Assembly (NCBI RefSeq): GCF_009928425.1
Contig: NZ_JAABNS010000001.1
Span: 992,001-1,056,000, forward strand
From: Pseudarthrobacter sp. ATCC 49987
GTDB taxonomy: Bacteria; Actinomycetota; Actinomycetes; Actinomycetales; Micrococcaceae
Length of the DNA stretch: 64,000 nucleotides
Reading direction: 5' to 3'
Shown here: positions 22,339-32,500 of the stretch, piece after piece
Layout: each line of letters opens with the position of its first letter
How positions within the stretch are numbered: the stretch's first letter is position 1
Position numbers and translations under genes: made by a program
Notes under the pieces: model-generated
Database searches by the model: none
Seen by the model: the letters and a program-made list of their open reading frames with translations, nothing else
Told to the model about the DNA's origin: nothing

Positions 22339-22995
22339 ATGTTGCTGACTAAGTTCACCCATGCCTGTGTCCGGCTCGAGAAGGATGGCAAAGTGCTGGT
22401 CTTCGACCCGGGAAACTTCTCGGAGACGGACCAGGCCCTCGCCGGCGCCGATGCCGTGCTGGTCACCCACGAACATGCCGACCACATCGACGTCGAGGCC
22501 GTCGCGGCCGCGCTGCTCGGCGGCGCTTCCCTGCAGCTTTTCGCGCCGGCGGGAGTCGCAGCACAACTGCGGGAGAAGGCGCCCGGCGCCGGGACGAGGA
22601 TCCACGCGGTGGCCCCCGGCGAGGTCTTCGAGACGGCCGGCTTCTCCATCCGGACTTTCGGCGGGCAGCACGCGCTGATCCATCCGCAGATTCCCGTGGT
22701 GGCCAATATCGGCTACTTCGTGGATTCCAACGTCTACCACCCGGGCGATTCCTTTATAGTGCCCGACGGCGTGGAGGTCCGGACGCTGCTGGTCCCGATC
22801 CACGCACCCTGGAACAAAGTGGGGGAGGTGGTCGACTTCGTGATCGGCGTGCGTGCACCGATTGCCTTCCCGATCCACGACGCCCTGCTCAATGACGCCG
22901 GGCGGGGACTGGTGGAAGGGCATGTGACCCGGTTCGGAGCCAGATACGGTACTGACTACCGGCACCTTTCGACCGGGGACACCGTGGAAGTCTAG
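22339..22995 (+). CDS. Metallo-beta-lactamase fold hydrolase
   Basis: 218 residues with the metal motif THEHADHID (HxHxDH, near 48-53), later ligands in the region GGQHALIHPQ and PIHDALL, and a short UlaG/UPF0173-like layout. These proteins are metal-dependent hydrolases of varied substrates; no specific substrate can be read here. The transcript is probably leaderless. It is convergent with the PLP enzyme gene, whose stop is four bases away. Confidence 0.88.
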   Translation: MLLTKFTHACVRLEKDGKVLVFDPGNFSETDQALAGADAVLVTHEHADHIDVEAVAAALLGGASLQLFAPAGVAAQLREKAPGAGTRIHAVAPGEVFETAGFSIRTFGGQHALIHPQIPVVANIGYFVDSNVYHPGDSFIVPDGVEVRTLLVPIHAPWNKVGEVVDFVIGVRAPIAFPIHDALLNDAGRGLVEGHVTRFGARYGTDYRHLSTGDTVEV

Positions 22996-22999
22996 GCAG

Positions 23000-24136
23000 C
23001 TACTGCGGCCAGGCCCCGCTGGCGAAGAATCCCCGGATGGCCGCTTCATGCGGTTCGGGGTCCAGATCCTGGGACCGCAGCCACTCCGGGCTGTAGTAGT
23101 TCCCGGCGTAGCGGTCGCCGCCGTCGCACATCAGCGACACAACACTGCCGCGGCGGCCCTCGGCGATCATCTCCGCGATGAGTTGCCAGACGCCCCACAG
23201 GTTGGTGCCGGTGGACGGGCCTGCGTGCAGGCCGGCATGGGAGAGCAGATGACGCATCGCGGCCACCGAGGCCGCGTCCGGGACCTGGATCATGTGGTCG
23301 ATGACGGCCGGGACGAAGCTGGGTTCCAGACGCGCCCGGCCGATTCCCTCGATCCGTGACGGCTGGCCCACACCGGCCACACCGGCCACACCGGCGTCGG
23401 GGGCTGCATTGTTCGGGGTGCCGCCGTCGGGAGTTCCGCGGCTTTCCAGCCAGCCGGGGTAGAACGCGGAGTTCTCCGGATCCACGACGGCCAGCTGTGT
23501 GTGGTGCTGGTGGTAGCGGAGGTAGCGGCCGATGGTGGCGCTGGTGCCGCCGGTGCCGGCGCCCACCACGATCCAGCGCGGGACCGGGTGCTCCTCCAGG
23601 GCGAGCTGGTCGAAGATCGACTCGGCAATGTTGTTGTTGCCGCGCCAGTCTGTGGCCCGTTCGGCGTAGGTGAACTGGTCCATGTAGTGGCCGTTGGTGC
23701 GCTGTGCGAGTTCCGCGGCGGCCTCGTAGACCTCCGAAGCGTGGTCCACCAGCAGGCAGGAGCCGCCGAACTGCTCGATCAGGGCGATTTTCTCGCGGCT
23801 GGTGGTGCGGGCCATCACCGCAATGAACGGCAGCCCGAGCAACCGGGCGAAATAGGCTTCCGATACGGCCGTGCTGCCGCTGGAGGCCTCAACAATGGTG
23901 GTGCCTTCAGAGATCCAGCCGTTGACCAGCCCGAACAGGAACAGCGAGCGAGCCAGGCGGTGCTTGAGGCTTCCCGTCCGGTGCGTTGACTCGTCCTTGA
24001 GGTACAACTGGACGCCCCAATGCTCCGGCAGCGGGACGGAGTACAAATGGGTGTCCGCGGACCGGTTGTTCTCTGCATTGATTCTGCGGAGGGCCTCGTC
24101 GGCCCATGCCCGGTCCTGCTGTCGCGCGTTGATCAC
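23000..24136 (-). CDS. PLP-dependent cysteine synthase family protein, Cds1-like cysteine desulfhydrase
   Basis: 378 residues from GTG 24136. The PLP lysine is in [11 protein letters not shown] (near 58) and the phosphate loop is [14 protein letters not shown]. The length and wording ([32 protein letters not shown]) resemble mycobacterial Cds1, which breaks cysteine into sulfide, ammonia and pyruvate. Cysteine synthase or cystathionine beta-synthase activity is possible but less likely. An insert near 245-260 has an [10 protein letters not shown] repeat from a short GC-rich DNA repeat. It is divergent from a rhodanese, another sulfur enzyme. Confidence 0.85.
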   Translation of the reverse strand: MINARQQDRAWADEALRRINAENNRSADTHLYSVPLPEHWGVQLYLKDESTHRTGSLKHRLARSLFLFGLVNGWISEGTTIVEASSGSTAVSEAYFARLLGLPFIAVMARTTSREKIALIEQFGGSCLLVDHASEVYEAAAELAQRTNGHYMDQFTYAERATDWRGNNNIAESIFDQLALEEHPVPRWIVVGAGTGGTSATIGRYLRYHQHHTQLAVVDPENSAFYPGWLESRGTPDGGTPNNAAPDAGVAGVAGVGQPSRIEGIGRARLEPSFVPAVIDHMIQVPDAASVAAMRHLLSHAGLHAGPSTGTNLWGVWQLIAEMIAEGRRGSVVSLMCDGGDRYAGNYYSPEWLRSQDLDPEPHEAAIRGFFASGAWPQ

Positions 24137-24142
24137 CGCACC

Positions 24143-24148
24143 AGCCTA
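24143..24148 (-). promoter_or_regulatory. -10 box of a leaderless gene
   Basis: On the minus strand TAGGCT is followed by six bases (GGTGCG) and then the GTG start at 24136, so the mRNA is probably leaderless. Confidence 0.55.
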
Positions 24149-24172
24149 CCGGCGGCGGCCGATTCCCATGGA

Positions 24173-24178
24173 TAGAGT
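24173..24178 (+). promoter_or_regulatory. -10 box of a leaderless gene
   Basis: TAGAGT is followed by six bases and ATG 24185. The divergent PLP gene has the same arrangement, so a 48-base spacer holds two leaderless promoters. Confidence 0.55.
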
Positions 24179-24184
24179 TGGCGG

Positions 24185-25054
24185 ATGCAGACCCTCATGG
24201 ACGTCGCCACACTGAAGGACCTGGTCGGAGCAGGAAGCACCGGCCGGCGGACCGCGGTGCTGGATGTGCGCTGGGCGCTCGGCGACCCGCACGGCCGGGA
24301 GCACTACCTCGCGGGGCACCTCCCGGGCGCCGTCTTTGTGGACCTCGCCACTGACCTGGCCGGACCCGCCGACCCGCGCCGCGGCCGGCACCCGCTCCCG
24401 GCCCTGGAACAGTTCCAAGCGTCTGTGCGAACCTGGGGAGTCCGCAGCGGCGACGTCGTGGTGGCCTACGACGACAGCGGCAACCTGGCCGCCGCCCGGC
24501 TTTGGTGGATGCTGCGGAATGCCGGGTTTCCCGACGTTTACCTGCTCGACGGCGGACTGGCCGCCTGGCGGGACGCCGGCTTCGACGTCGAAAGCGGCGA
24601 ACCGGAGCCGGAGCCCGGGGACGTTGAGCTGACCGGCGGCGCCATGCCCATCATCGACGCCGGGCAGGCGGCTTCCTGGGGCCACCAGGGACTGCTGCTG
24701 GACGCCAGGGCAGGGGAGCGCTACCGCGGCGAGTTCGAACCAGTGGATCCGCGTGCCGGCCATATCCCGGGAGCCGTGAGTGCCCCCGCCACTGCCAACC
24801 TCGGGGTCGACGGCAGGTTCCTGTCCCCGGCCACGTTACGGGAGCGCTTCACGAGCCTGGGGGTGCGCGCCGACGTCCCCACCGCCGTCTATTGCGGCTC
24901 CGGTGTCACCGCGGCCCACGAAATTGCAGCCCTCGAAATCGCCGGATTCCCGGCGGCACTCTACCCGGGGTCGTTCTCTGAATGGTCCACCAACGCCGTG
25001 AACCCGGTAGTGACCGGGGATGCGCCGTACGCAGACGGCAGTTCCGCTCAGTAG
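24185..25054 (+). CDS. Sulfurtransferase (two-domain rhodanese)
   Basis: 289 residues with two rhodanese domains. The inactive N-terminal one spans about 5-135 (VLDVRWALGDPHGREHYLAG) and the active C-terminal one about 155-280 with the catalytic Cys in YCGSGVTAAHE (near 238). The CGSGVTA loop is typical of thiosulfate or 3-mercaptopyruvate sulfurtransferases. The enzyme moves sulfane sulfur to cyanide or a thiol acceptor. It is divergent from the cysteine-degrading PLP enzyme, so a joint role in sulfide and sulfane sulfur handling is plausible. Confidence 0.92.
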   Translation: MQTLMDVATLKDLVGAGSTGRRTAVLDVRWALGDPHGREHYLAGHLPGAVFVDLATDLAGPADPRRGRHPLPALEQFQASVRTWGVRSGDVVVAYDDSGNLAAARLWWMLRNAGFPDVYLLDGGLAAWRDAGFDVESGEPEPEPGDVELTGGAMPIIDAGQAASWGHQGLLLDARAGERYRGEFEPVDPRAGHIPGAVSAPATANLGVDGRFLSPATLRERFTSLGVRADVPTAVYCGSGVTAAHEIAALEIAGFPAALYPGSFSEWSTNAVNPVVTGDAPYADGSSAQ

Positions 25055-25068
25055 TACGGGTCGTTCGT

Positions 25069-26487
25069 TCAGGCCGCGAACCGGTCTTTTGCCCGGGCAC
25101 GTAGGAGCGTCTGGGCTCTGCGGCGGCGCTCTCTGCGATGGTTGCGGCTCTTCGCCGCAGCCAAATCCAGCTCCGTTGGGGCGATAGCTCTTCCGTCACT
25201 TGTTCCCGGCAGCGGCGGGGCGGTGGATTGGTAGGTGTGGCCGGTGGGGGTGGTGATGTCGAAGGTGTGTCTGGGTCCGGGGCGTGGTCGGGAGGACCAG
25301 CCGGGGATTTCTTTGGTGTGGTTGCAGGCTTCGCAGAGTCCGGCGCCGTTGCAGTGGCTGGTGGTGCCGCCGTTGTGCCAGGGGATGATGTGGTCGAAGT
25401 GTCTGATGGGGGCGTCGCAGTAAGGGGTGCGGCAGGTGTCGTCGCGGAGGGTGAGGAAGCGGCGGAGTCCGGGCGGGAAGAGCCGGGCGCGGGAGTCCAG
25501 GGCGGTGAGTTCGCCGGTGCCGGGGGCGGTGTAGAGCCGGCGGAGCCAGGTGGTGAAGGCCCGTTCTTCCCCGGATCCACCGGTGTCTGTGAGCATCCCG
25601 CGGGCCCAGCCTGCGGGGACGATGCCGTAGCCGGGGAGGCGGGCGGGTTCGCTGTCGCCCTGGAAGAGGGTGCGGTCGGTCATGACGAGCTGGATTTCGA
25701 TGCCGCTGATCCCGCCGGGGGTGCCGGTGGTGCGTTCGACGAGGGTGTCGGCCATGAGCTGCCCGCGCGTGCGGGGGTCCCCGGAGTTGCGGAGGGTGTC
25801 GGCGTGCCGGGTGAGCGCGGCATGGACGGCGACCCCGGCGGCGACCGGGAGCAGGGCGGTGAGGTAGCACATGGTGTCGGGGGCCGGGCGGAGGCTGACG
25901 TGGCGTTCGGTCGCGGCGTGGCTGGCGCGCTGGGTGACCGAACGGGTATCCCGCCGGTAGGCCGCGGTGCGGGCCGCGGCGATGATCTTCCGGTCTCCGG
26001 CGCCGTCGAAGGTTCCGGTGTCGGGCGCGAGTTCGGCGTCGACGGCGGCCCGGTCCTCCGCGGTCAGGCACGCGGTTTCCTTCACGAGGAGGGTGGCGCG
26101 CCATTCGGTGAGCTGCCCGGTCTCCAGGGCCGCCAAAGTGTGGGGCATTTCGCTGACAAGCGCCTTCGCCAAACCCAGGAGCCGGCTGCCGCGGGCGGGG
26201 GATTCGCGCCGGGCCAGGGCGATCTGCGCGCCGACCCCTGCGCCGAGTTCCGCCGTCGGCATCCCGGCGTCGGCCTGGTCACGGCGCTGGGACAGGTCGA
26301 ACGCGACGGCGTGTCGGGCCTGGCGGGCGGCCAGGGCGGACTTGAGGTCCTCCAGCTCGCGCGTTTCCTCGAGGAGCGCAGCGGGGCTGTCCGGGGCCGG
26401 GAGGCCGGCCAGCATGCGGGCTACGTCCGTGACCGTCACGCTTTCCGCCACTTTTGGCGCTATGCCGGGCTCCTGCACGTTGTCCAT
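25069..26487 (-). CDS. DUF222 domain HNH endonuclease (13E12 repeat-like)
   Basis: 472 residues. The DUF222 domain (about 25-330) precedes a C-terminal HNH nuclease with [20 protein letters not shown], then [20 protein letters not shown] (about 350-400); the H-N-H residues and the CxxC-type zinc ligands are all present. These genes occur in many copies in actinobacteria and resemble the mycobacterial 13E12 family. The biological role is not known; mobile-element or defence roles have been suggested. A basic tail follows the nuclease. The gene starts four bases after the 106-residue gene. Confidence 0.88.
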   Translation of the reverse strand: MDNVQEPGIAPKVAESVTVTDVARMLAGLPAPDSPAALLEETRELEDLKSALAARQARHAVAFDLSQRRDQADAGMPTAELGAGVGAQIALARRESPARGSRLLGLAKALVSEMPHTLAALETGQLTEWRATLLVKETACLTAEDRAAVDAELAPDTGTFDGAGDRKIIAAARTAAYRRDTRSVTQRASHAATERHVSLRPAPDTMCYLTALLPVAAGVAVHAALTRHADTLRNSGDPRTRGQLMADTLVERTTGTPGGISGIEIQLVMTDRTLFQGDSEPARLPGYGIVPAGWARGMLTDTGGSGEERAFTTWLRRLYTAPGTGELTALDSRARLFPPGLRRFLTLRDDTCRTPYCDAPIRHFDHIIPWHNGGTTSHCNGAGLCEACNHTKEIPGWSSRPRPGPRHTFDITTPTGHTYQSTAPPLPGTSDGRAIAPTELDLAAAKSRNHRRERRRRAQTLLRARAKDRFAA

Positions 26488-26490
26488 GAA

Positions 26491-26811
26491 TCAAGTGTCT
26501 CTGCGTGCTATGACATTTATGGCCCGCCGGAGGCGTCCCAGCGCATCGGATGCCATGGGGGAGCTTCCCGTTCCGGGAGTGACTCCCGGAACGCTGCCCA
26601 GGACAATAGCCAGCTGAAGGCGCGTCCGCAAGGTGCCCAACGCGGAATTCAGCCCCTCCAACCGCCGGTACTGTTCGATGACCCCCGCGGGATCCTCGGC
26701 CTGATGCACGTCCTGGAGTATGCGGCTGACGGTCCTGAGCAAGTCCAGGAGTTCGTCGTTACCGCTCTCCGCAACAGACAGGGCCTCGTCGGGCCCCTGA
26801 TTGCCGTCCAT
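26491..26811 (-). CDS. Small protein resembling the N-terminus of DUF222 proteins
   Basis: 106 residues of unknown function. The segment VIEQYRRLEGLNSALGTLRT looks like the N-terminal helix of the neighbouring DUF222 nuclease ([20 protein letters not shown]). No catalytic motif is visible. It ends three bases before the nuclease start and is probably co-transcribed. It may be a decayed DUF222 copy or a partner protein; I cannot decide from the sequence. Confidence 0.6.
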   Translation of the reverse strand: MDGNQGPDEALSVAESGNDELLDLLRTVSRILQDVHQAEDPAGVIEQYRRLEGLNSALGTLRTRLQLAIVLGSVPGVTPGTGSSPMASDALGRLRRAINVIARRDT

Positions 26812-26928
26812 GGAAAAACACTATCGGGCACCTGCGACAGTAATGAGGCCCGTCTTACAGTCGTGCGAAATGGGGCCACCCGGCACGTCCCGGGCTCCGG
26901 GGTTGTGGGCTCTTACCGTGACGCACCC

Positions 26929-26963
26929 TTGACAACGGTGCCATTTAGTTAACTACTTAACTA
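26929..26963 (+). promoter_or_regulatory. Promoter and operator of the marR gene
   Basis: TTGACA (26929-26934) is a good -35 box. The palindrome TAGTTAACTA (26946-26955) and the overlapping repeat TTAACTA (26957-26963) cover the -10 position. ATG 26965 follows almost at once, so the message has little or no leader. MarR binding to the repeats is inferred. Confidence 0.6.
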
Positions 26964-26964
26964 T

Positions 26965-27459
26965 ATGGATTACTGCGAGCCGCGTGACATCGTCGAAAGC
27001 GCAGCCTTCAAGCTGCACCGCGCCACTGCGCTGGTCGACCGGGTTGCAGACCGCTATCTTCAGGAACATCACGGAATCCGCTATTCAGGCTTTCTGGTAC
27101 TGCTCACCGTCGGCGCACTGGGCCAGCAGACTCAACGACAAATTGCGGACGCGCTTGACGTGTCACGGGCGTCAATCACCCAGCGGCTCGCACGGCTCCT
27201 TGAGGACGACCTGGTCACGTCGGGACCGCACCCGGACGACGCCCGCGCGAACACAATCTCGTTGTCCCAGAAGGGGGCGGCCCTGCTGGAACGCGCCTGG
27301 CACGGTCTTGAATCCCATCAGGATGGAGTCGATGCGGGCGTAGACGAAGAAGCCTTGGTTCAACAGCTCGACCGGATCATCGAAAACGCCCTGCGCGTGC
27401 TCAATCCGGACGAGCAGGCCCGCCCAAACCGTGATCAGCCCGTACCTGATGCGGGGTGA
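26965..27459 (+). CDS. MarR family transcriptional regulator
   Basis: 164 residues. The winged helix is at about 55-110 (QRQIADALDVSRASITQRLARLLEDDLV, then the wing HPDDARANTISLSQKG). It probably represses its own operon with the small membrane protein that follows. The ligand is unknown. The C-terminal tail (about 145-164) is Pro/Arg-rich. Confidence 0.88.
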   Translation: MDYCEPRDIVESAAFKLHRATALVDRVADRYLQEHHGIRYSGFLVLLTVGALGQQTQRQIADALDVSRASITQRLARLLEDDLVTSGPHPDDARANTISLSQKGAALLERAWHGLESHQDGVDAGVDEEALVQQLDRIIENALRVLNPDEQARPNRDQPVPDAG

Positions 27460-27466
27460 TGTCGTG

Positions 27467-27853
27467 ATGCCGCTGGATCAGCTTGCCGCGCTTGTCGCCT
27501 GTGCCGTTCTGGCCGGTCTGGGGATCCTTCAGGGCGCTCTCATCGTCGGGGCGCCGCTCGGGAGAATGGCGTGGGGCGGACAACACGAGGTCCTCCCCGC
27601 CAGGCTCAGGATCGGCAGCGGCGTGTCCATTGCCCTCTACGTCCACGTTGCCTATGCGGCACTGGCCAGGGCCGCCGTCGCGCCGCCGGTGGTCAACGAC
27701 ACCGTCACCGCGGTACTTGTTTGGGCGCTGACGACGTACTTCGGGCTGGGCGTGGTGATGAACGGGATCTCCCGCAGCCGACCGGAACGCCTCATCATGA
27801 CCCCTGTCGCGTTGGTCCTCGCAGCCTTATATTTTGTCCTTGCGCTCAGCTGA
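27467..27853 (+). CDS. Small integral membrane protein
   Basis: 128 residues with four hydrophobic segments (about 5-25, 45-65, 75-95 and 105-125). No family motif is recognised. ATG 27467 is chosen because it follows the marR stop by seven bases; ATG 27449 and 27431 would overlap marR, and GTG 27464 is also possible. The likely co-transcription with marR suggests it is a target of that regulator. Confidence 0.65.
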   Translation: MPLDQLAALVACAVLAGLGILQGALIVGAPLGRMAWGGQHEVLPARLRIGSGVSIALYVHVAYAALARAAVAPPVVNDTVTAVLVWALTTYFGLGVVMNGISRSRPERLIMTPVALVLAALYFVLALS

Positions 27854-27896
27854 TGGGTTATCGCGCCCCAAGTGGCATGGCGGACGGTCCCGGGGG

Positions 27897-27902
27897 TAGC
27901 GT
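27897..27902 (+). promoter_or_regulatory. -10 box of a leaderless gene
   Basis: TAGCGT is followed by six bases (CGAACC) and ATG 27909, without a ribosome binding site. Confidence 0.45.
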
Positions 27903-27908
27903 CGAACC

Positions 27909-29072
27909 ATGACTCCCGGACGCCCCGTACCGCCGCCCCTTGCCCAGCCGCTTCCCGACCTGACCACGGACACCACGGACACCACGACGCCGGGGCCGCG
28001 CCTCGCCGCCGCCTATGGCGCGACTGCCAGCGACAGCGGCCTCGTTCCCCTGACCGTCGCACGCCGCGCGCCGAAGGAGGACGACGTCGAAATCGCCATC
28101 GAATTCTGCGGACTCTGCCACTCGGACGTCCATGCCACCCGGGACGAATGGGGAACCCGGAACTACCCGCTGGTCCCCGGCCACGAAATCGTGGGCCGGG
28201 TGAGCCGCGTCGGGTCCGCCGTCGACGATTTCAGCCCGGGAGAGCTGGTCGGCGTCGGCTGCCTGGTCGATTCCTGCCGTGAATGCGACAGCTGCCTCGA
28301 CGGCCTCGAGCAGTACTGCGAAAACGGCATGACGGGCACCTACGGCTCGAAGGACCACCGCAACGGGGACGCCATCACGCAGGGCGGCTATGCCACCTCG
28401 ATCGTCGTGGACCGCCGCTACGTGCTGCACGTCCCGGAGAGCCTCGACCCGGCCGCTGCCGCCCCGTTGCTGTGCGCCGGGATCACAACCTACTCGCCGC
28501 TGCGCCACTTCGACGTCGAGGAGGGGGACGTCGTCGGCGTCGTCGGTCTGGGCGGCCTCGGCCACATGGCAGTGAAACTGGCCAAGGCCATGGGCGCCGA
28601 AGTGAAGGTCTTCACTACGTCGGAGTCCAAGGTCGCCGCCGCCCGCGAACTCGGCGCGGACGAGGTCATCCTGTCCCGAGACGAGGCCGCAATGGACGCC
28701 GCCAACCGCAGCATCGACGTCATCATCGACACCGTCGCCGCGCCCCACGACCTCAACCCGTACTTCCGTACCCTGCGCGTGAACGGGGCACTCTTCCAGC
28801 TCGGGCTGCCCTCGGAGGACATGCCGCCCGTGAATCCCGGTGCCCTGATCCGGCGCCGGATCGCGTACGCCGGCTCGCTGATCGGCGGCATTGCCGAGAC
28901 GCAGGAAATGCTGGACTTCTGCGCCGGGCACGGGGTCACCTCCGACGTTGAGGTAGTCCGTGCCGACCAGCTCAACGAGGCCTACGGCCGCATGGTTGCC
29001 GGCGACGTGAAGTACCGTTTTGTCCTGGACACCAGCACTCTCGGAACACCCTCGGAAAGGGCAGACGCATGA
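27909..29072 (+). CDS. NAD(P)-dependent zinc alcohol dehydrogenase (YahK/CAD type)
   Basis: 387 residues. The catalytic zinc region is EFCGLCHSDVHA with GHEIVG; the structural zinc uses the cluster CRECDSCLDGLEQYC. The Rossmann motif is GLGGLGHMAVKLAKAMG (near 214-230). The family reduces aldehydes or oxidises primary alcohols; the cinnamyl-type subgroup usually prefers NADP. An N-terminal tail of about 35 residues rich in Thr/Asp/Pro is unusual and suggests a later in-frame start is possible, but the -10 box spacing favours ATG 27909. It is coupled to the HIT gene by an ATGA overlap. Confidence 0.9.
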   Translation: MTPGRPVPPPLAQPLPDLTTDTTDTTTPGPRLAAAYGATASDSGLVPLTVARRAPKEDDVEIAIEFCGLCHSDVHATRDEWGTRNYPLVPGHEIVGRVSRVGSAVDDFSPGELVGVGCLVDSCRECDSCLDGLEQYCENGMTGTYGSKDHRNGDAITQGGYATSIVVDRRYVLHVPESLDPAAAAPLLCAGITTYSPLRHFDVEEGDVVGVVGLGGLGHMAVKLAKAMGAEVKVFTTSESKVAAARELGADEVILSRDEAAMDAANRSIDVIIDTVAAPHDLNPYFRTLRVNGALFQLGLPSEDMPPVNPGALIRRRIAYAGSLIGGIAETQEMLDFCAGHGVTSDVEVVRADQLNEAYGRMVAGDVKYRFVLDTSTLGTPSERADA

Positions 29073-29497
29073 GCACTCTCTTCACCAGGATCATCAACGG
29101 CGAGATCCCCGGCCGCTTCGTCTGGCGCGAGGACGACGTCGTGGCGTTCCTGACGGTGGGCCCGCTCGCCGACGGCCACACCCTCGTGGTGCCGACCGAG
29201 GAAGTGGACCGCTGGACTGACGCGCCTCCCGAAGTACTCGCCCGCGTGATGCAGGTGGCCCAGAAGATCGGCGCCGTCCAGGTCGAGGTGTTCGACGCGG
29301 CACGCGCCGGACTCATTGTGGCCGGCTACGAGATCAACCACCTGCACGTCCACGTGTGGCCATCCAACACGATGGCGGACTTCGACTTCGGCTCGGTGGA
29401 CCAGAACCCCGATCCCGCCCGGCTGGACGCCAACGCCGAGAAGCTCCGCGAGGGGCTCCGGAAAGCCGGCCACGCGGCCCACGTTCCGGCCACCTGA
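29069..29497 (+). CDS. HIT family nucleotide hydrolase
   Basis: 142 residues with the histidine triad HLHVHVW (near 92-98) and the N-terminal FTRIINGEIPGRFVWRED. HIT proteins of this size cleave nucleotide-phosphate bonds such as AMP-lysine or Ap4A. It is translationally coupled to the alcohol dehydrogenase. The pairing has no obvious metabolic logic, so the link may be only transcriptional. Confidence 0.92.
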   Translation: MSTLFTRIINGEIPGRFVWREDDVVAFLTVGPLADGHTLVVPTEEVDRWTDAPPEVLARVMQVAQKIGAVQVEVFDAARAGLIVAGYEINHLHVHVWPSNTMADFDFGSVDQNPDPARLDANAEKLREGLRKAGHAAHVPAT

Positions 29498-29546
29498 GGT
29501 AACACCGCCCATACGCTGGCGCTCGCCCGGCTCCCCGCACGGGGCG

Positions 29547-32500
29547 TCAGGCCGGCGCCAGCGCCTTGTTAAGGACCGCGCGGATCCGCTTCTCGGAGAC
29601 CGAATAGGCGGTCCCCAGCTCGACGGCGAAGAGGCTGACCCGGAGCTCCTCAATCATCCAGCGGACCTGGGTTAACTCCGCTCCTGCCCGCCGGCCCGGG
29701 AGCAGGGCCGACACGGCGTCGTCGTAATCGTCCTCCAGTGCCTGGACCGCCGCCATGTTCTGGGCGTCCCGCTGGACGTTGGTAGGAAGTTTCTCCAGGC
29801 GCTTCTCGATCGCCGCGAGGTAGCGCGGCAGCTGGCTGAGCTGGCTGTAGCCCGTGCGTGCCACAAAACCGGGGAAGACAAGCTGCTCCAGCTGGCTCTT
29901 GATGTCGTTGAGGGCGCTGATCAGAGCCAGGCTGGTGGTGCCCTTGAGCGCCTTCTCGATCCGGCGGGTGCTGGCCAGGATGCGCTCCACGATGGCGGTG
30001 ACCGTGAAGACCGTGTCGATGAGGTCCGCGCGGACCTTCTCATACAGTGCGTTGAAGGTCGCCTCGTCCCACGGCAGCTCGGCAGGGGTGAGCTTGTCGA
30101 TGGCGGCGAGGGAGCAGTCCGCAATCAGTGCCGTGACGGAGCCGTGCGGGTTCTGGCTGAACGTCAGCTTCTCGGTGTTGTTCAGGTGCTCCAGGACGTA
30201 GCGGTCCGGCGGCGGCACCTTCAGGGCCAGCAGGCGGATGACGCCGCCGCGCATGGCCTGTTCCTGTTCGGAGCTGGTCTGGAAGAGCCGCAGTGCCACG
30301 GACTTTCCCTCGTCCACGAGAGCGGGGTAGCCGGTGACGGTATGCCCCTTGACCGTGCCCTGGACCTGGCGCTGGACTGTTCCAAAGGTCCAGGAGGTCA
30401 GCCCTGTCTTTTCGGCGAAACCGGTCGAGGCTGCGGAAACACTTGACGCCGCGGTTCCTGCGGCCGCGCCGGCCGCCTGGGCGGCCTTGCCGTTCGCCGT
30501 GCCGTTCGCTTTGCCGTTGGCCCGGCCATTCGACGACGGCGCCGTGGTCGCGGGCGTGGCGCCCAGTGACTCGGCAATTGCCCGGCGGGTGGCCGGTGCC
30601 AGCCGGTCCTGCAGCACGCCGAGGTCCTTGCCTTCGTCCAGCACTTTCCCCCGGGAATCCACGACGCGGAAGCTGACCCGCAGGTGCGGCGGAACGGCAT
30701 CCCAGTTCCAGGAATGCGGCGGGATGACCTGGCCGCGGATCCGGCGCAGGACCAGTTCGAGCGAGGCCTCCAGCTCGTCGGCCGCCGGATCAAAGTCCGC
30801 CTCGAGGGCTGCGACGGCCTGCCGGGCGACGTCCGGTGCCGGCACGAAGTTCTTGCGCACCTGCTTGGGCAGCGACTTGATGAGGGCGGTGACCAGCTCC
30901 ACGCGCTGGCCCGGAATGAGCCAGCGGAACGCCGCGTCGTCGAGCTGGTTCAGGAACAGCACGGGCACCTCGGCGGTGACGCCGTCGGACGGGTTGGGCG
31001 GCGACCCGGGGGCGACAGGGTGGAACTCGTAGCTCAGCGGCAGCTCAAAGCCCTTGTGCAGCAGGGTCTTCGGGTAGGCCGAGTCATCCAGGGCGTCGGC
31101 GTGTTCACTGATCAGCAGCGCCTGGTCGAAATCGAGCAAAGCCGGATCCTGCTGCCGTGCGTCCTTCCACCACTTGTCAAAGTGACGCTCGGACACAACC
31201 TCCTTGCCGATCCGGGCGTCATAGAACTCGAAGAGGGTCTCGTCGTCCACCAGGATGTCGCGGCGACGCATCCGCGCCTCCAGCTCCTCGACCTCGTGGA
31301 GGAGAGCCCGGTTGCGGTGGAAGAACTTGTGGTGGGTCTGCCAGTCACCCTCGACCAGGGCATGCCGGATGAACAGCTCCCGGCAGAGCTCCGGGTCCAC
31401 CTTGCCGTAATTGATCCGGCGGCTCGGGATGATGGGCACGCCGTACAGCGTGACCTTTTCATGGGCCATCACCGAGCCCATCTTCTTGGACCAGTGGGGT
31501 TCGCTGTAGCTGCGCTTGACGAGGTCCGGCGCCACCTGCTCCACCCAGAGGGGATCGAACTTCGCGGACACCCGCGCCCACAGCCTGCTCGTCTCCACAA
31601 GCTCAGCGGCCATGACGAAAGTCGGGGACTTCTTGAACAGGGCCGAGCCCGGGAAGATCGCGAAGCGGCTGCCGCGGGCGCCCGCATACTCGCGCTTGCG
31701 CTCATCGAGGATGCCAACATGGCTCAGCAGGCCCGAGAGCAGGCTGATGTGGATGCCCTCATGGTTGCCCACCGGATCGGCCAGGCGCTTGTTGTCCAGG
31801 CTGATGCCGAGCGGCCGGGCGAGCTGGCGCAGCTGGGCGAAGAGGTCCTGCCACTCCCGGACGCGCAGGTAGTTGATGAACTCGGCACGGCAAAGCCGGC
31901 GGAAGGCGGTGGAGGACAGCTCCTGCTGCTTCTCCTGGAGATAGTTCCAGAGATTCAGGAACCCGGTGAAGTCCGAGTTCTCATCCCGGAAACGCGCGTG
32001 TTTCTCCGCGGCGAGCTGCTGCTTGTCGGTCGGACGCTCGCGCGGGTCCTGGATGGTCAGCGCGGCGGCCAGGATCATGACCTCGCGGACGCAGCCGCGC
32101 TTTCCGGACTCGACGATCATCCGGCCGAGCCTCGGGTCCACGGGCAGCTGGGCAAGCTGCTGCCCGACGGCGGTCAGCCCGCCGCCGTTCCTGCCGGTCG
32201 CACCGCCGTTTCGTCCGCTAGCGGGCGGGCGGCCGGGGCGGCCGTCGCCGTCGCCCGTCTCTTCCTGCGGGCGCGCGGCGCTCAGGGCGCCGAGCTCGCG
32301 GAGGAGGGTGACGCCGTCGTTGATGGCGCGGGAGTCCGGCGGCTCCACAAAGGGGAAGTTTTCGACATCCTTCGGACCGCGGGCGACGCCCATCGCGGTC
32401 ATCTGCAGGATGACTGCGGCGAGGTTGGTGCGCAGGATTTCGGGATCGGTGAACGGCGGCCGGGACTCGAAGTCCTCCTCCGAGTACAGCCGGATGGCGA

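Noticed and set aside
23371..23400. CACACCGGC repeats as a possible repeat array
   Set aside because: Only three short units inside a coding sequence (GVAGVAG); simple slippage.
25069..26487. DUF222-HNH gene as part of a defence island or mobile element
   Set aside because: No terminal repeats, transposase, methylase or other defence gene lies around it.
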